Below, piece by piece: positions 1-10,659 of a DNA stretch of 64,000 bases (positions are counted from its first letter, which is position 1; each line of letters starts with the position of its first letter). The DNA is from Corticium candelabrum (taxonomy: Eukaryota > Porifera > Homoscleromorpha > Homosclerophorida > Plakinidae): positions 7,494,333 through 7,558,332 of the forward strand of contig NC_085086.1 in the NCBI RefSeq assembly GCF_963422355.1. Reading direction: 5' to 3'. The position numbers and the translations under genes are program-made. The notes under the pieces were generated by a model. That model was not told the origin of the DNA. It ran no database searches and saw nothing but the letters and a program-made list of their open reading frames with translations.

Positions 1-1964
1 ATTCAGTAGACTTGTATATGTCTATTGAAAAGATACGTCTCTCAAAGCATTAGATTATCGTTCTATTGAAAAAAAGCATTCTTTAATACATTCCACTATT
101 AATGCTTTGAAGTGATGCATATCTCAATATAGTAAATTTTGCATTGGAGAGATCCATTGTCTAGGCGACCGTTCGTAATTTTTATATTTTTTATAAATCC
201 GAGTTCAGGACGAAATGGGGCGGGTGGGTATGCCCTAAATCCGAATTGTTAAAATATGATTTCAATGACTTCATCATATCCTTGTCGCCTCCAGACTTAT
301 CACCGGTACAATGCATTCCAGAAGGCTTGAACAATATACGTTGCAATGTTCACACCAGCTAGCAATTTGATTAAAACTCTGAACTTTGTTATAAGTTCTT
401 CCTAATGGCCAAGGTTGTGTTCTGTAGTCATATATAAATTAAATATCTGTTTCATTGATATAGATATTTATTATTAAATTTAGATGTAGTTGAAAATGTT
501 TAGTAGAGATCATTTACTATATTTATTATAAACAATTTTTTGATTGATTGCTTGTCAGTTGTCATAATGGGAATATCATCATTTCCAGTATCGGATATAG
601 CTGGCCATCAGGCATATCTGTGGGAATAGTAGGTATATATGTTTAATTAAAATATATAAAGATGTTATGTCAATTCATATTTTTTAGAGACGGAATTCGC
701 TGTGGGTACGTCAACAGCAATTCCCTTTAAATCGGGATTGACAAAAAATAGGAGAATTACGTATGGCCCCTGATGGGCTGCAGCGTTCAGAAGAGCAATA
801 TACGCGTGCTCATGTCATATTCAAATATGTGATTAAATATTTTATAAAATTGTTAACCTTGTAAATTAATTAAATGATCAATTAAATAAAAACAAGATCA
901 ACATACATAGCAACAAGATGAGTGAGCCCATCAAATGCCGTCTCGTGCACAACACTGATTCTGTTATAATTCACATGTCTGCAAAAGAACAAATTCTAAA
1001 TGACAATTAATCTATTGCCGCGTAAGTAACGTCACCGTACATGTCTCTCAGCTTCGAAAAATTTCTAAACTGATATCTAACAAGTTCAGTAATATTGTTG
1101 TTATCGAGTATACTGGAAAAAGAGAAAAACAAATAGGAACAACATACAATTATGGCTGAGATATCAGACCGCAGTAAACAAGGTGTATCAGTGTACAAAA
1201 CACGTTAACTCTCACGCATTGCGCGTGAAGCTTACACATATCTTTGCTGTTGCCCTGCGCATGTCCGTAGTGATTAGGATTCAGATCTACTATCTCGCTC
1301 ATTATTAGTTCATCAGTTTTGACCATTAATTAAGAGGTTGCAGTTATGTTTCTTCAGTGGCGTTCAATCAGGCCTGTTGTCAGGTTGCCCATAAATCCCC
1401 CAAAAGGTGGGCGTCACCTTTACTCTAGCAGGAGTGGTGGTTAGTGCCAGTTGCAAGGAATCCTTTCTTCAGAATTCAAATTAAGATTGCTAAAAAATTG
1501 ATGCTATCCAAAGCAACAAACTTGGATTAGGAAGCGCATGTGAATGATAAGCGAACCACCTAATATCATTGAGATAAATTTATCTTGTTTATATTAATTT
1601 TTGGAAAACCAACCCACAAAACCCGGGGTATGGATACGCAGGTTTAGAACACACGAGGACTCTTGAATCGATCATCGCTGTGCACAAACAATTTTGGGAC
1701 GGCAATATGTAGATACACAGTATGCAGTAGGGACTCGAATACCGCTAACCTTTGGTTGCGCAATGTCATGGTGCTAGGCAATTTTCGAGAGTCAGTGATG
1801 CGTAGCCAGACATTTTCCGCGTTGCCGTAAGATTTTTGTTTTGCCCATTTGCTAGGTATCATGAAAAGGGTATTTTTGTACGAAAATGTATAATATATAT
1901 TAGAGAATAGGAAAGACCAAGTGTGAGTTGAGATGTTGTTCTCAGCCGTTGGATAATCGTATAA
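1..1964. other. AT-rich stretch without a recognisable gene
   Basis: Both strands were read. Only short open frames occur, with no domain, splice pattern or repeat that I recognise. The minus-strand frame at 1644-1985 has no family signature and is probably chance. Confidence 0.5.
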
Positions 1965-2254
1965 ATTGTACATACTCTGCCACACTTATGTCTGGACATC
2001 GAGGCACTAATAACTAACTAAGCTTCTGAATGGTATACGAAATCCTTTTTCAAGACAATGGGTGCTTGTCTCTAGCTAGAGTTGAACAGTACTATCACAT
2101 GGCATTGGTGCAGTTACGTAATATTTGAGATGTCTCACTCATCGGTTCTCTAGAAATTCAGAGATCTGAAGTACGTATACAGACCAAATAATCTACGTAT
2201 CAACTTATCTCCAGCTGACTCATCAATGAAGAAAGAGAAACGAGCTGACTCACG

Positions 2255-2266
2255 CGCGCGCGCACA

Positions 2267-2352
<86 letters not shown>

Positions 2353-2418
2353 CTGCAGTCTCGCGTAGCCAACCCTCCCTTTTCTATTTTGGGTAGGCGG
2401 GGAGGAGCTAAGCGAGAC

Positions 2419-2486
<68 letters not shown>

Positions 2487-2503
2487 ACACACACACACAC
2501 ACA

Positions 2504-2544
<41 letters not shown>

Positions 2545-2561
2545 AGACACACAGACACACA

Positions 2562-2645
<84 letters not shown>

Positions 2646-2672
2646 TACACAAACAAACACAAAAACACACAC
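2255..2672. repeat. (CA)n microsatellite in two blocks
   Basis: CA dinucleotides run from about 2265 to 2350 and from 2421 to 2672, with some CAGA interruptions in the second block. The blocks are separated by a 63 bp hairpin element (2357-2419). Long Cys-Val or His-Thr open frames over them are artefacts of the repeat. Confidence 0.97.
2357..2419. mobile_element. Tiny inverted-repeat element inside the CA repeat
   Basis: The ends AGTCTCGC and GCGAGACT are perfect 8 bp inverted repeats and the inverted similarity continues imperfectly inward (CCTCCC/GGGGAGG). It sits inside the CA tract and is absent from the equivalent tracts at 42241 and 60158, so it looks like an insertion. The family is unknown. 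Confidence 0.4.
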
Positions 2673-2889
2673 CTCGTTCTCCCGTACTCTAAATAGTAGG
2701 TAAATTTAATTATAATATTACAATACTGTACTGTGTATACAAACACGTCAACGCCACACCCCATGCATTCCTAGGACTTCACTCTATACATTTGCGGAAG
2801 CTAACTTTCTAGGCAAAAGCGATCTTTGTTACACTTAGAACTCTTAGCATGCATCTAATACGGAAATTCGTTGAACACACCCAACTTAC

Positions 2890-3059
2890 ATGTGCGTCAC
2901 GTCAGCAGGAAAACAATGCGTTGGAACAGATCTGAAGTTGCCATTTCTGCAGTCTGTTTGCATAGCATTTGTAGACTGGGAACACAACATACAGTTGCTG
3001 GATTCTCCACGAGACACGTACACGACAGCCAACATCAGTACTAGAATTGCGCTACTCAT
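2890..3059 (-). CDS. LRRNT-type secreted protein, first exon (copy A0)
   Basis: The exon starts at the ATG at 3059, runs 170 bases and ends in phase 2 before a GTAAGT donor (2889-2884). It encodes a hydrophobic signal peptide (AILVLMLAVVYVS) followed by a Cys pattern like a leucine-rich-repeat N-terminal cap: C-x2-C, then D-C-R-N-G, then SVP and CFPADVT. The start, frame and donor are intact. No Ig-like exon is found downstream, where CA repeats follow, so the gene is incomplete here. An upstream in-frame TTG is not taken as the start because the ATG is shared with the other copies. The LRRNT call rests on the motif alone. Confidence 0.5.
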
Positions 3060-3545
3060 CGCTGCAGCGGCGAATGCAAACAAACGGGACCTAGTGTCTA
3101 GGACGGAAGTGCTATCATAAACATGTCATTGTGTCAGTAGTTTTGGCTACCAAAGGAAAGTGTATGTATGTAAAATAATTAGTCGGTCTAGCAGGGTTTC
3201 TCAAAGGTGAGCGTGCGTTAGGCATCTGACAATGTGACGTCACGAAACAACAAAAGGCAAAATAATAATTTTACTTCTGATAACAGAATGACAGATTTTG
3301 TGAAACATATTTTATTGAATTAGGTATTTAAAAAATTAGTATTAATTTTAAGCAAATTGATATTAATTTTAAGTTCTAAACTGTTTCCCTGGCTACGCTG
3401 ATACACAAACAAGACAAGTCTTTTACTCAGCCCCTCCTAACCCACGGAAGAAAAGCAGGAACGAAGCGGTGCCCGCAATCGTGAGACACGCCCCTCTCTG
3501 CTCCGCACATGACAGGGCTCAAGTGACCTTGGCAGTGTCCGGTTT
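3060..3545. promoter_or_regulatory. Divergent-promoter remnant of unit 0 with CRE site
   Basis: This is homologous to the A/ML intergenic region of the other units. A perfect TGACGTCA palindrome lies at 3235-3242 in the same context (ACAATG before, CGAAAC after). The ML partner that should follow is missing. Confidence 0.55.
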
Positions 3546-6500
3546 AAAACATTTATCAAACTTGATCTATTCTGTGGTTAGTTGATATCTAGCAAGGTGG
3601 AAATTCTTGCTCATTGGAAACGTCAGTTTGAGGTTTTACTTAATTAATGCAAACACGTCAGTTACAGGTGCAGCGCTACATGCTCTACCACAACAACCTC
3701 TGTATCACGATATGGATGTAATGCCTTTTTCAAAGGAAAAGGTGACAAAGCAGAATGTAGAAATTAAAGAGGAATATCATTATTATATAATTGCTGGAAA
3801 AGTGATACCAAGAATGTTTTAATAGACTAACCGAATGAATTACAGAAGACATACTTCGAGAGTCTTAATGTGGATTTTGCAGGGGAAGGAGGACTATTGG
3901 CATCACGTTTCTCTCAGGCAACTGATAGAAAATTGCAAAGAAAAACAAAAGTTGTATATTGTTTTAGTCGACTTAATTAAGTAAGCTTTCAACTCAGAAA
4001 TCGTGAGGCTGTATGGAAAGTCTTGGAGAAATGGGTTGTCCTTTCAAGTTCATTAACTTAATCAGACAACTACATGAAGGAATAACAGCTGAAGTTGTAT
4101 ATGAACGTGAAAAAATCTGAGCTTTTGTGTAAAAAACATGTTCAACAGGGTTGTGAATTTGTTTGCTCTCTTCCTTGCATATATGATGACAGAACTGAGT
4201 CGTAATGTGGGCAATAGAGGAGTGTTTGTTCTCTTGTAAAGTCGCGGTAGCAGTCATCCATAAACGGATTGATTTGTTCCCCGTGGGCGGAGCTTAATAG
4301 ACCAGCAGTGGAGCAGGCGCGTGGGCTTTGCACATCACAGTAACATCGCTCATTCTCACATACAAAACGAAGATAACGGAGTAACTTATACTGATCGATT
4401 TGTCTTGGTAAGAACCACTCATACAAGTTAAGTTCATTTTTGTTGAACTTCCCCTTAAAGCGAAACAGGTTATATAGTACAAGCACGAAAACAGGGCCAG
4501 GGGAGCACTCCAGATGTTTGGGTGGGCCGGGTCTTGCTTGACCAAGCCCCACTCACAGTCGAAGTACACAAATTGCTAATTTATTCAACTATTTGAACCA
4601 ATATTTCCGGAAGTTGTCACCAAAAGCCAGTTGATGGAAGTCTCATTTTCAAAAGTTGGGTAGGTAATGGCGCACCTGGCCCAGCCTGCTCCACTGACCC
4701 TGGAACACTATTGTTTTGAATTTTGGGAAAGGTAGAACCATTTATTATGGCAAGGCTATGTACAAGACAAGCATGTATTATGTTATTGTTCATAGTAACT
4801 TCATACTTGCACTACTGTAATTGATATATACGGGCGTATGCACGATTTTTATGGGTTTGCCGTTTATTTTAATGAACAGTAGTTATTTATAATATATATT
4901 GTCTCAAAATGATTTGTTTTAGTGTCAAAATTGTTAACTGATATTATCTTTAGCTAATCAAATTTATCACTTGCTCCATATATATTGTCCTGAGATGTTC
5001 TGATAATAGAAACTTTAACTACTTCTGACACTGTCAGTAATCACTTCACCTGAGTTGAAACATTGTCTGGTTATTAGGGAAGTTCTAACAAGGATATCAG
5101 TGGTAATGCAGACAACTCAGCTTTCCCATGTCACAAAGCGTCAGTTTCCTTTTTGAATAATGTATTGCAGTCGATATAAACACAATGGTGGTTTATAGGA
5201 AGGGGCTTCACAGGTGCTATCACGTGCGTTACTTTCTATAAGTCATGTCTGCAGTTTGGAACACATTTTGAAGAGCATAGATGTTGATTTATTAGTATTG
5301 GTAACAATGAACGAGATTACGGTTAAACAGGCAATGCCAATGTTGTTTGGCAGTTGTCAGTGCATGTTTTAAGTTTTTCCTAATTTTGTCAATAACTATA
5401 TTGAGATATGGTAACGAAACGAAACTGATGGCAAGTGGACAACGTTGTACTCGCCAAAAAAATTTTAATGTTCACACCCCAACTAAGAAAACCAAGTGTA
5501 CTCAGGCGTCGTTGCTGCAGCATGGAGATGTAGTGTTTGCCTTTGATGTAGTGGCAAGTTTGTATGATTTGGGCTGTCTGTGAGTGAACAGCTGAAATTA
5601 TAATAATACTCAGATTAATCATCTTGTGAAGAGTTGTTTAGCGTATTCGGTAGAGTAGGGTACTCAAATTGGAACGAAGGGCACCCTGCTTTTCAAAATA
5701 AGCCTTTTGAGGACACTGATTGATAATATTATTGTTTCCGTTGCAATCCAATTTTTGCTATGATTTGAAAGGACACTCAATGACGTCACATGTCAGTTTT
5801 CAGTTGTCACTGCATCGAGAATGTATGATCTTCATGGACTTAAGTTTTGACAGCACTTGTTCTGCTGAGCAATGCAAATTACATGATATCCAACATACGC
5901 CACTTTGCCTTGACGTCAAAGAAAGAAATAGCTGCAACTCGATCCAGTATCAAGGCATCCGCTGCAATTTTAAGTCTATGATGGTGCAATTGTATTCACA
6001 AGACTGCTAGCACTGTCCACAGGGAATCCAATTCATCTATGAATAGCATACAATGCCACGCAGCATAATAACTCGTGGGCAATGCTGTCAATTGTTTTGG
6101 CTGAACCGGCCAGCCTCTGTTTGCATTTCCATGATGTACAGTGCTAGAGTCCGTTCAGGCAATGCTGACACCGTGGGAAAAGTTTTCGTTTACAGGATGG
6201 ATGACGTTGATACCGTATTGAAGCACGTGAGGTGTCCGAACTGTTTTAATCTGTTAGTGCACAGGACTGCTGTATTCGCTAGAAGAGGGTACATCCTGTG
6301 TTTGACATGCAAGATCCTGCCTCTTTAACAAATCCGTCCCCACCGTTCAGTACTACATTCCTGAGGAAACTAGCCGTGGTGCCAGACTGCTTTTTGCAAG
6401 TGAGGTGGAGGGGAGGGCGCAAAGAAAAAGAGCTTGCTACGAGGAATCGTGCACTAATGTCGTAAAATAATTAGCAGGTGTCTTCATTTGAGCCTTCAAA

Positions 6501-7599
6501 GAAGATTCCTCTCTATAGATGAGTCTTCAGAACTTATGTTTCCACAGTGTTCTGGATGATTCTTTTGAGACCGAAAGTGAATAGTATTACCGTTACGTTT
6601 GTACCCTGCCTATGTAGTGAGAGGCGGGTGCGGGATCGTAGAACAAACGAAAGACACTTTATTACTATAGGTGCTCTGCTATATACTCTATGATACCGGA
6701 AGCACGTGATCACATATCTAATTATCAGCTATTCTTTGGTACACTCTACACCTACAGCATACGTTTGCTAGAGCAATGAAAGGGGAGATGAATTCTGGAA
6801 ATTCGTTCGAAATCTGTGATAAAATCATTCTAGAATAGTATGATCAACTTGACTGCCCCTGCCTCTATTGTCAACTACTTTCCCACAGTGGCAGCATTGT
6901 CTTTACATCATTTTGCATACCCGCCCATTTGTAGGTTGTGGTTGGGAGCTCCGAGGTGAAGATGTTTGTAAGTTTTGCTTCATGGAAACCATCATTTCTT
7001 CTGTGTATGCTTGAGTTGTTCACACACAACACACAATTAGTAGCAAGATGCCCTACTGTGAGGTACATGGTGTGAACGCACTGTTACATTGCAACTAGAT
7101 GTGTACAATTAATTAGTGCCCCACATCTCTCTGTATTAACCACTGACTTGTTCATAGGATTAGTGGTAACATGCCTGAGTTTGGGGTACATGGTACGAAC
7201 ACGCAACACGCTTCTCTTTGTTACACCTGCATTGATATGCGTATGATTAGTTAGTGCAAGCGTGGATTGTGTTAAGTAACGCTGGGGTGTGAAGGCAACG
7301 TTAAGGCGGTCTAGCCTAGCTAGCTAGCCTTTCCCATCTTGAAGAGAAAGAGTGTTCGTCGGTTTCAGCTGCAGTAGTAGCTAAGGGCAGCGTTGGATTC
7401 AATTCTAGTCACAGCTGCGGTTTGTGGGGATGAGCATTGATGCGATAAAAACATTGCTTGATGTATTGCTTCTCATGTATTGAGAATTGCCCAATGGTCA
7501 ATTGACACTACTTCGAACTACATCAATGCACACAGCAACAGAAAATGACAAATTCGAAATACACAGAAAGATCGAACAAATGACTAACTGTTTGCTCAA
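3546..7599. other. 4 kb without a recognised gene
   Basis: Several modest open frames occur (for example minus strand 4142-4552, plus strand 5720-6010 and 6053-6328). None shows a domain, signal peptide or consistent exon pattern that I recognise. The last two contain scattered CxxC pairs and might be worn coding sequence. The 500 bases next to 7600 probably include the 3' UTR of the Ig-ITIH gene. Confidence 0.4.
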
Positions 7600-9119
7600 T
7601 TACAAAGTCTTGTCTAGTTTAACGAACACTGGACGGGTGAGAATACGACGTTTTGTTTGACATAGGGACATCAACTTATAGCTGGAATGAGACCAGTCAA
7701 TGGCTCCTTTGGGATTCTTTCCTTGGATACCCCAGCACGTTGCCTCCTTGTGCCCGTGCATGTAGGGCCACCTCTTCTGTTGCAGTAGTAGAGCTCTTGT
7801 TCTACCTTGAAGTTTGAGTAAACCGAAGATGTGACCGTCTTCAGCTTCAACGATTTCGTGTTTAGAATTGAGAAATTGTCCAATGAGGCCATGAACGCGA
7901 GATGAAAATCCCTTGTCGTTGACAACGTAGAAACTCAAATGTCCGTCAATAAACTCGACACGAAACTCAACCTGGAGTTTCTTGAACTTGACTGCGACGT
8001 AATCTCCCGTGTAGACGTCGACTTGTACGTCTTTATCGTAGAATTTTTTATCCACCGCCATATGATCAACTCGCACTGACTCTGGATCCGCGTTCACTCG
8101 TACCTTACAACCGTTGTCGAGTACGAATGCCAATTCTCCCATCCAGACCGAGTAACCGTCCGTTCCATCGATGTACTTAACGTTGACGGAGAGATGCGTA
8201 TCTGATATGAGATTGAAGATATCGCCACCTTTACCGTCTACTGAGAAACATAGCATGTTGCCATTACCTAGCGGGATTGAAAATCGAGGATCGTCTCCTG
8301 CACAAGCGTCAGCTACGATGCAAAACACAGATAATTTAACAAACAAGACAACGCTTAGACACATCGTTGGAATAGTCGTCTGTATACCTTCTTTTACAAC
8401 GCTATAAGCAATGTATCGATCGGTTTCCAATACTTTCGTTTCGTACTGTGGAATAAGGACAGGAGGCATTGTAGGAGTGTTTTCGGTGGCATTGACAGTG
8501 GGCACTACTTCTGGTACTACGGCGCTATTATTATTCTGACCATTCTGTTCTTCTTCCGGCTCTTCCGGCACCGACTCTGGCGGAACTACTAGAGGTGGCA
8601 ACTCTAAAGTCAGAGTAGCACTAGGGGTACATTTGTATACCCCGGCATCGTCTTCATCCGGAATACTAAAGATGAGACTAGTTTCTGCAGGCCGAGAAGT
8701 AAGGTCAAGAACCCCAACGCGGACTTCTGGTGACAATTCTCCCTCTTGTTTAGACCACTTCAAGTCTGTAACCGTCACGTTGTAGCCCGGTCTTGTGCAA
8801 ACTTTGCAAGTTAAGGTGAATCTTTCTCTGTACACGAACTCCACCTCTTCTGGATCAGCTTTAGCTACAAGACAATGTCGACGTGAGCGAACACCACGAC
8901 TTTGCATGCATTGCAGGACTCGGAAGGTTTAAAACAGCAAGACTTACTTATAAGGAATGTCTTGTCGTCTCTAGGCCATTCCAGGTCTTCACAATTAAAT
9001 GGTGGAGGAGTCGGCGGTACTTCTATCACTTGCTGTACCCCATCCTTACAGACGGTTTCTTCTTGAGCCTTAGTGAAAGCCAAGATTTGAAGGAGAAGAA
9101 CAATTAGCTCTCTGGTCAT
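7600..9119 (-). CDS. Secreted Ig-like + inter-alpha-trypsin-inhibitor heavy chain C-terminal domain protein
   Basis: Three exons, 9119-8948, 8864-8388 and 8312-7600, give 453 residues. Introns are 83 and 75 bp, phase 1, with GTAAGT...TAG and GTATAC...TAG borders. Residues 1-19 form a signal peptide (MTRELIVLLLQILAFTKAQ). About residues 60-135 read as an Ig-like domain (LTCKVC, then KW, then DAGVYKC). A Pro/Glu-rich linker follows. From about residue 220 to the end the sequence matches the ITIH heavy-chain C-terminal domain (GDDPRFSIP, MLCFSVDGKGGDI, SRVHGLIGQF, TCWGIQGKNPKGAIDW). Classical ITIH heavy chains also carry VIT and VWA domains before this part; here they are replaced by the Ig module. 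It is presumably an extracellular matrix or secreted protein. It starts 345 bases downstream of the TSP1-EMI stop on the same strand. Domain identity is firm; function is inferred. Confidence 0.85.
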
Positions 9120-9464
9120 GGTCGCGTCGAGCTGCAAAGTGCGGCCAATTATGACGGTCTTTGTGTGGCTTGTCTGACTACATGCTCTCGATGACGCAGT
9201 AACGCCAACGCACGTTAATCAACATCTCATTAATTATATGCACTTATGACATGTTTGTGGCAATGACGAGTTTGTGGCAATGACGAGTTCGTTTGTCAAA
9301 CTTTATTAAAGCAGTTACGCAACAAAGTCACCGGTAGAATGTTGTCAACAAACTAATAACATGCAGTCACAGAACTAACACTAAAAATTCACACATTTAA
9401 GACACAGTGACAGTCACTGCCCTAAAGTCAGCAGTCTCGACTTCATTCTCTGCGGTCCTCCTAC
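9120..9464. other. Short intergenic spacer between two minus-strand genes
   Basis: There are 345 bases between the stop of the TSP1-EMI gene and the start of the Ig-ITIH gene. They contain a short duplicated stretch around 9250-9290 (tttgtggcaatgacgag occurs twice). The spacer must hold the 3' end of one gene and the promoter of the next. Confidence 0.5.
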
Positions 9465-10600
9465 TCAACAGCCTTCTGTGACGGCGGTCTTGTACAGTGT
9501 TGATCCTTGACTTCTATAGGTTCGGGAGTAAGTAGTCCTGAGGAATAAGTTGAGCAATGACGGCAAATACTCTACACGTGTCACTGTATACTAGACGTAC
9601 CTGGTCCTTCCACATCGACCAAAACCGAGAAACCCGCACGAAGTAGTATACCTTTGCCTAATTACTTGTTGAGATGAAATCAATGTGTAGGCCGTGTACG
9701 GTGTAGGACCCTGGCAAGGCCCTAAATAGAAATGTTAAGTCGTTAACAAATGACATTTCTACAACAACAGCTCGCAAGACTTACGGACACAGCAACTTTG
9801 TGACTCTTGAGGAAGGCCAATAGCCAGACAAGGAGTTCCTCCATGCAGCGGTGGATTGCAATGTCGTGTTCGCTCAGTAGTACCTCTTCCGCAAGTTCTA
9901 GAGCATTGAGCCCATGATGTCCACGTAGTGTAAAAGCCATCCACTAATCAATGCACAAAAGGTCACTCACTAACGAGTACACAGCAAATGTATAAAGCGT
10001 GAAGATACCTGGGCAATCGAATTTATTGCAGAGCCTTGATTCGGCTTCGTTGCCGCTGCAGTCTGCGCCGTCATATTTTGGAGCGGGATTGTTGCACTCC
10101 CTAGTTCTTCCTTGTGATCCGGTATCGCAAGTTTTACTGCAGAATTCATATTCTGTCCACGGACCCCAGTTTCCGTTCACTGCATATTTCCACACAACCA
10201 TCAACTTTCTGAAAGCTATAGTGTATGTCATCTACTCGTATACGTACCTGGACACTTGTGTGTGTTACACAGCTCTTCTTCCATCGCAGTGGAAGGGTCA
10301 TTACATGGTTTGCCTCCAAAATCAGGTGCTGGGTTGTTGCACAATCTATTTCGAAAACGCCTGCCGGTCTCACAGGGTTCGCTACACTCAGACCACGTAG
10401 TCCATTGTCCCCAGTTGCCGTCAACTACCATAAAGTTACTAATCTTTGTACCAATAGCCGAACTATATTTTCAACAAAAATCAAACCTGGGCATTGGACA
10501 TGGGCACACGTTTGGACATCTACTTCTGGACCTGTCACAAATATGAATTACTCACAACAGCAAAGACCGCCAAGTTACTGCCGATATTGCAAGAGACGTG

Positions 10601-10659
<59 letters not shown>

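Larger units (their letters stand above)
1965..3545. repeat. Unit 0: partial outlying copy of the ~5 kb LRRNT/ML gene-pair unit
   Basis: This stretch resembles 41945-43140 and 59860-61020: the same lead-in sequence, the same CA microsatellite, the same minus-strand LRRNT exon and the same promoter with its CRE. Similarity stops near 3545, before any ML gene. It is therefore a truncated unit lying 16 kb from the main array, with the TSP1 and ITIH-type genes in between. Confidence 0.75.

Noticed and set aside
2150-2764. Long Cys-Val open frames on the minus strand
   Set aside because: They are translations of the CA/GT microsatellite; the same applies to frames at 10552-10875, 14908-15218, 17715-18143, 42026-42367 and 59942-60292.
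4142-4569. Minus-strand frames of 91 and 136 codons
   Set aside because: No domain, overlapping frames on the same strand and no splice context; likely chance.
5720-6328. Two plus-strand frames with Cys pairs
   Set aside because: No recognisable family; the Cys spacing alone does not support a zinc finger.
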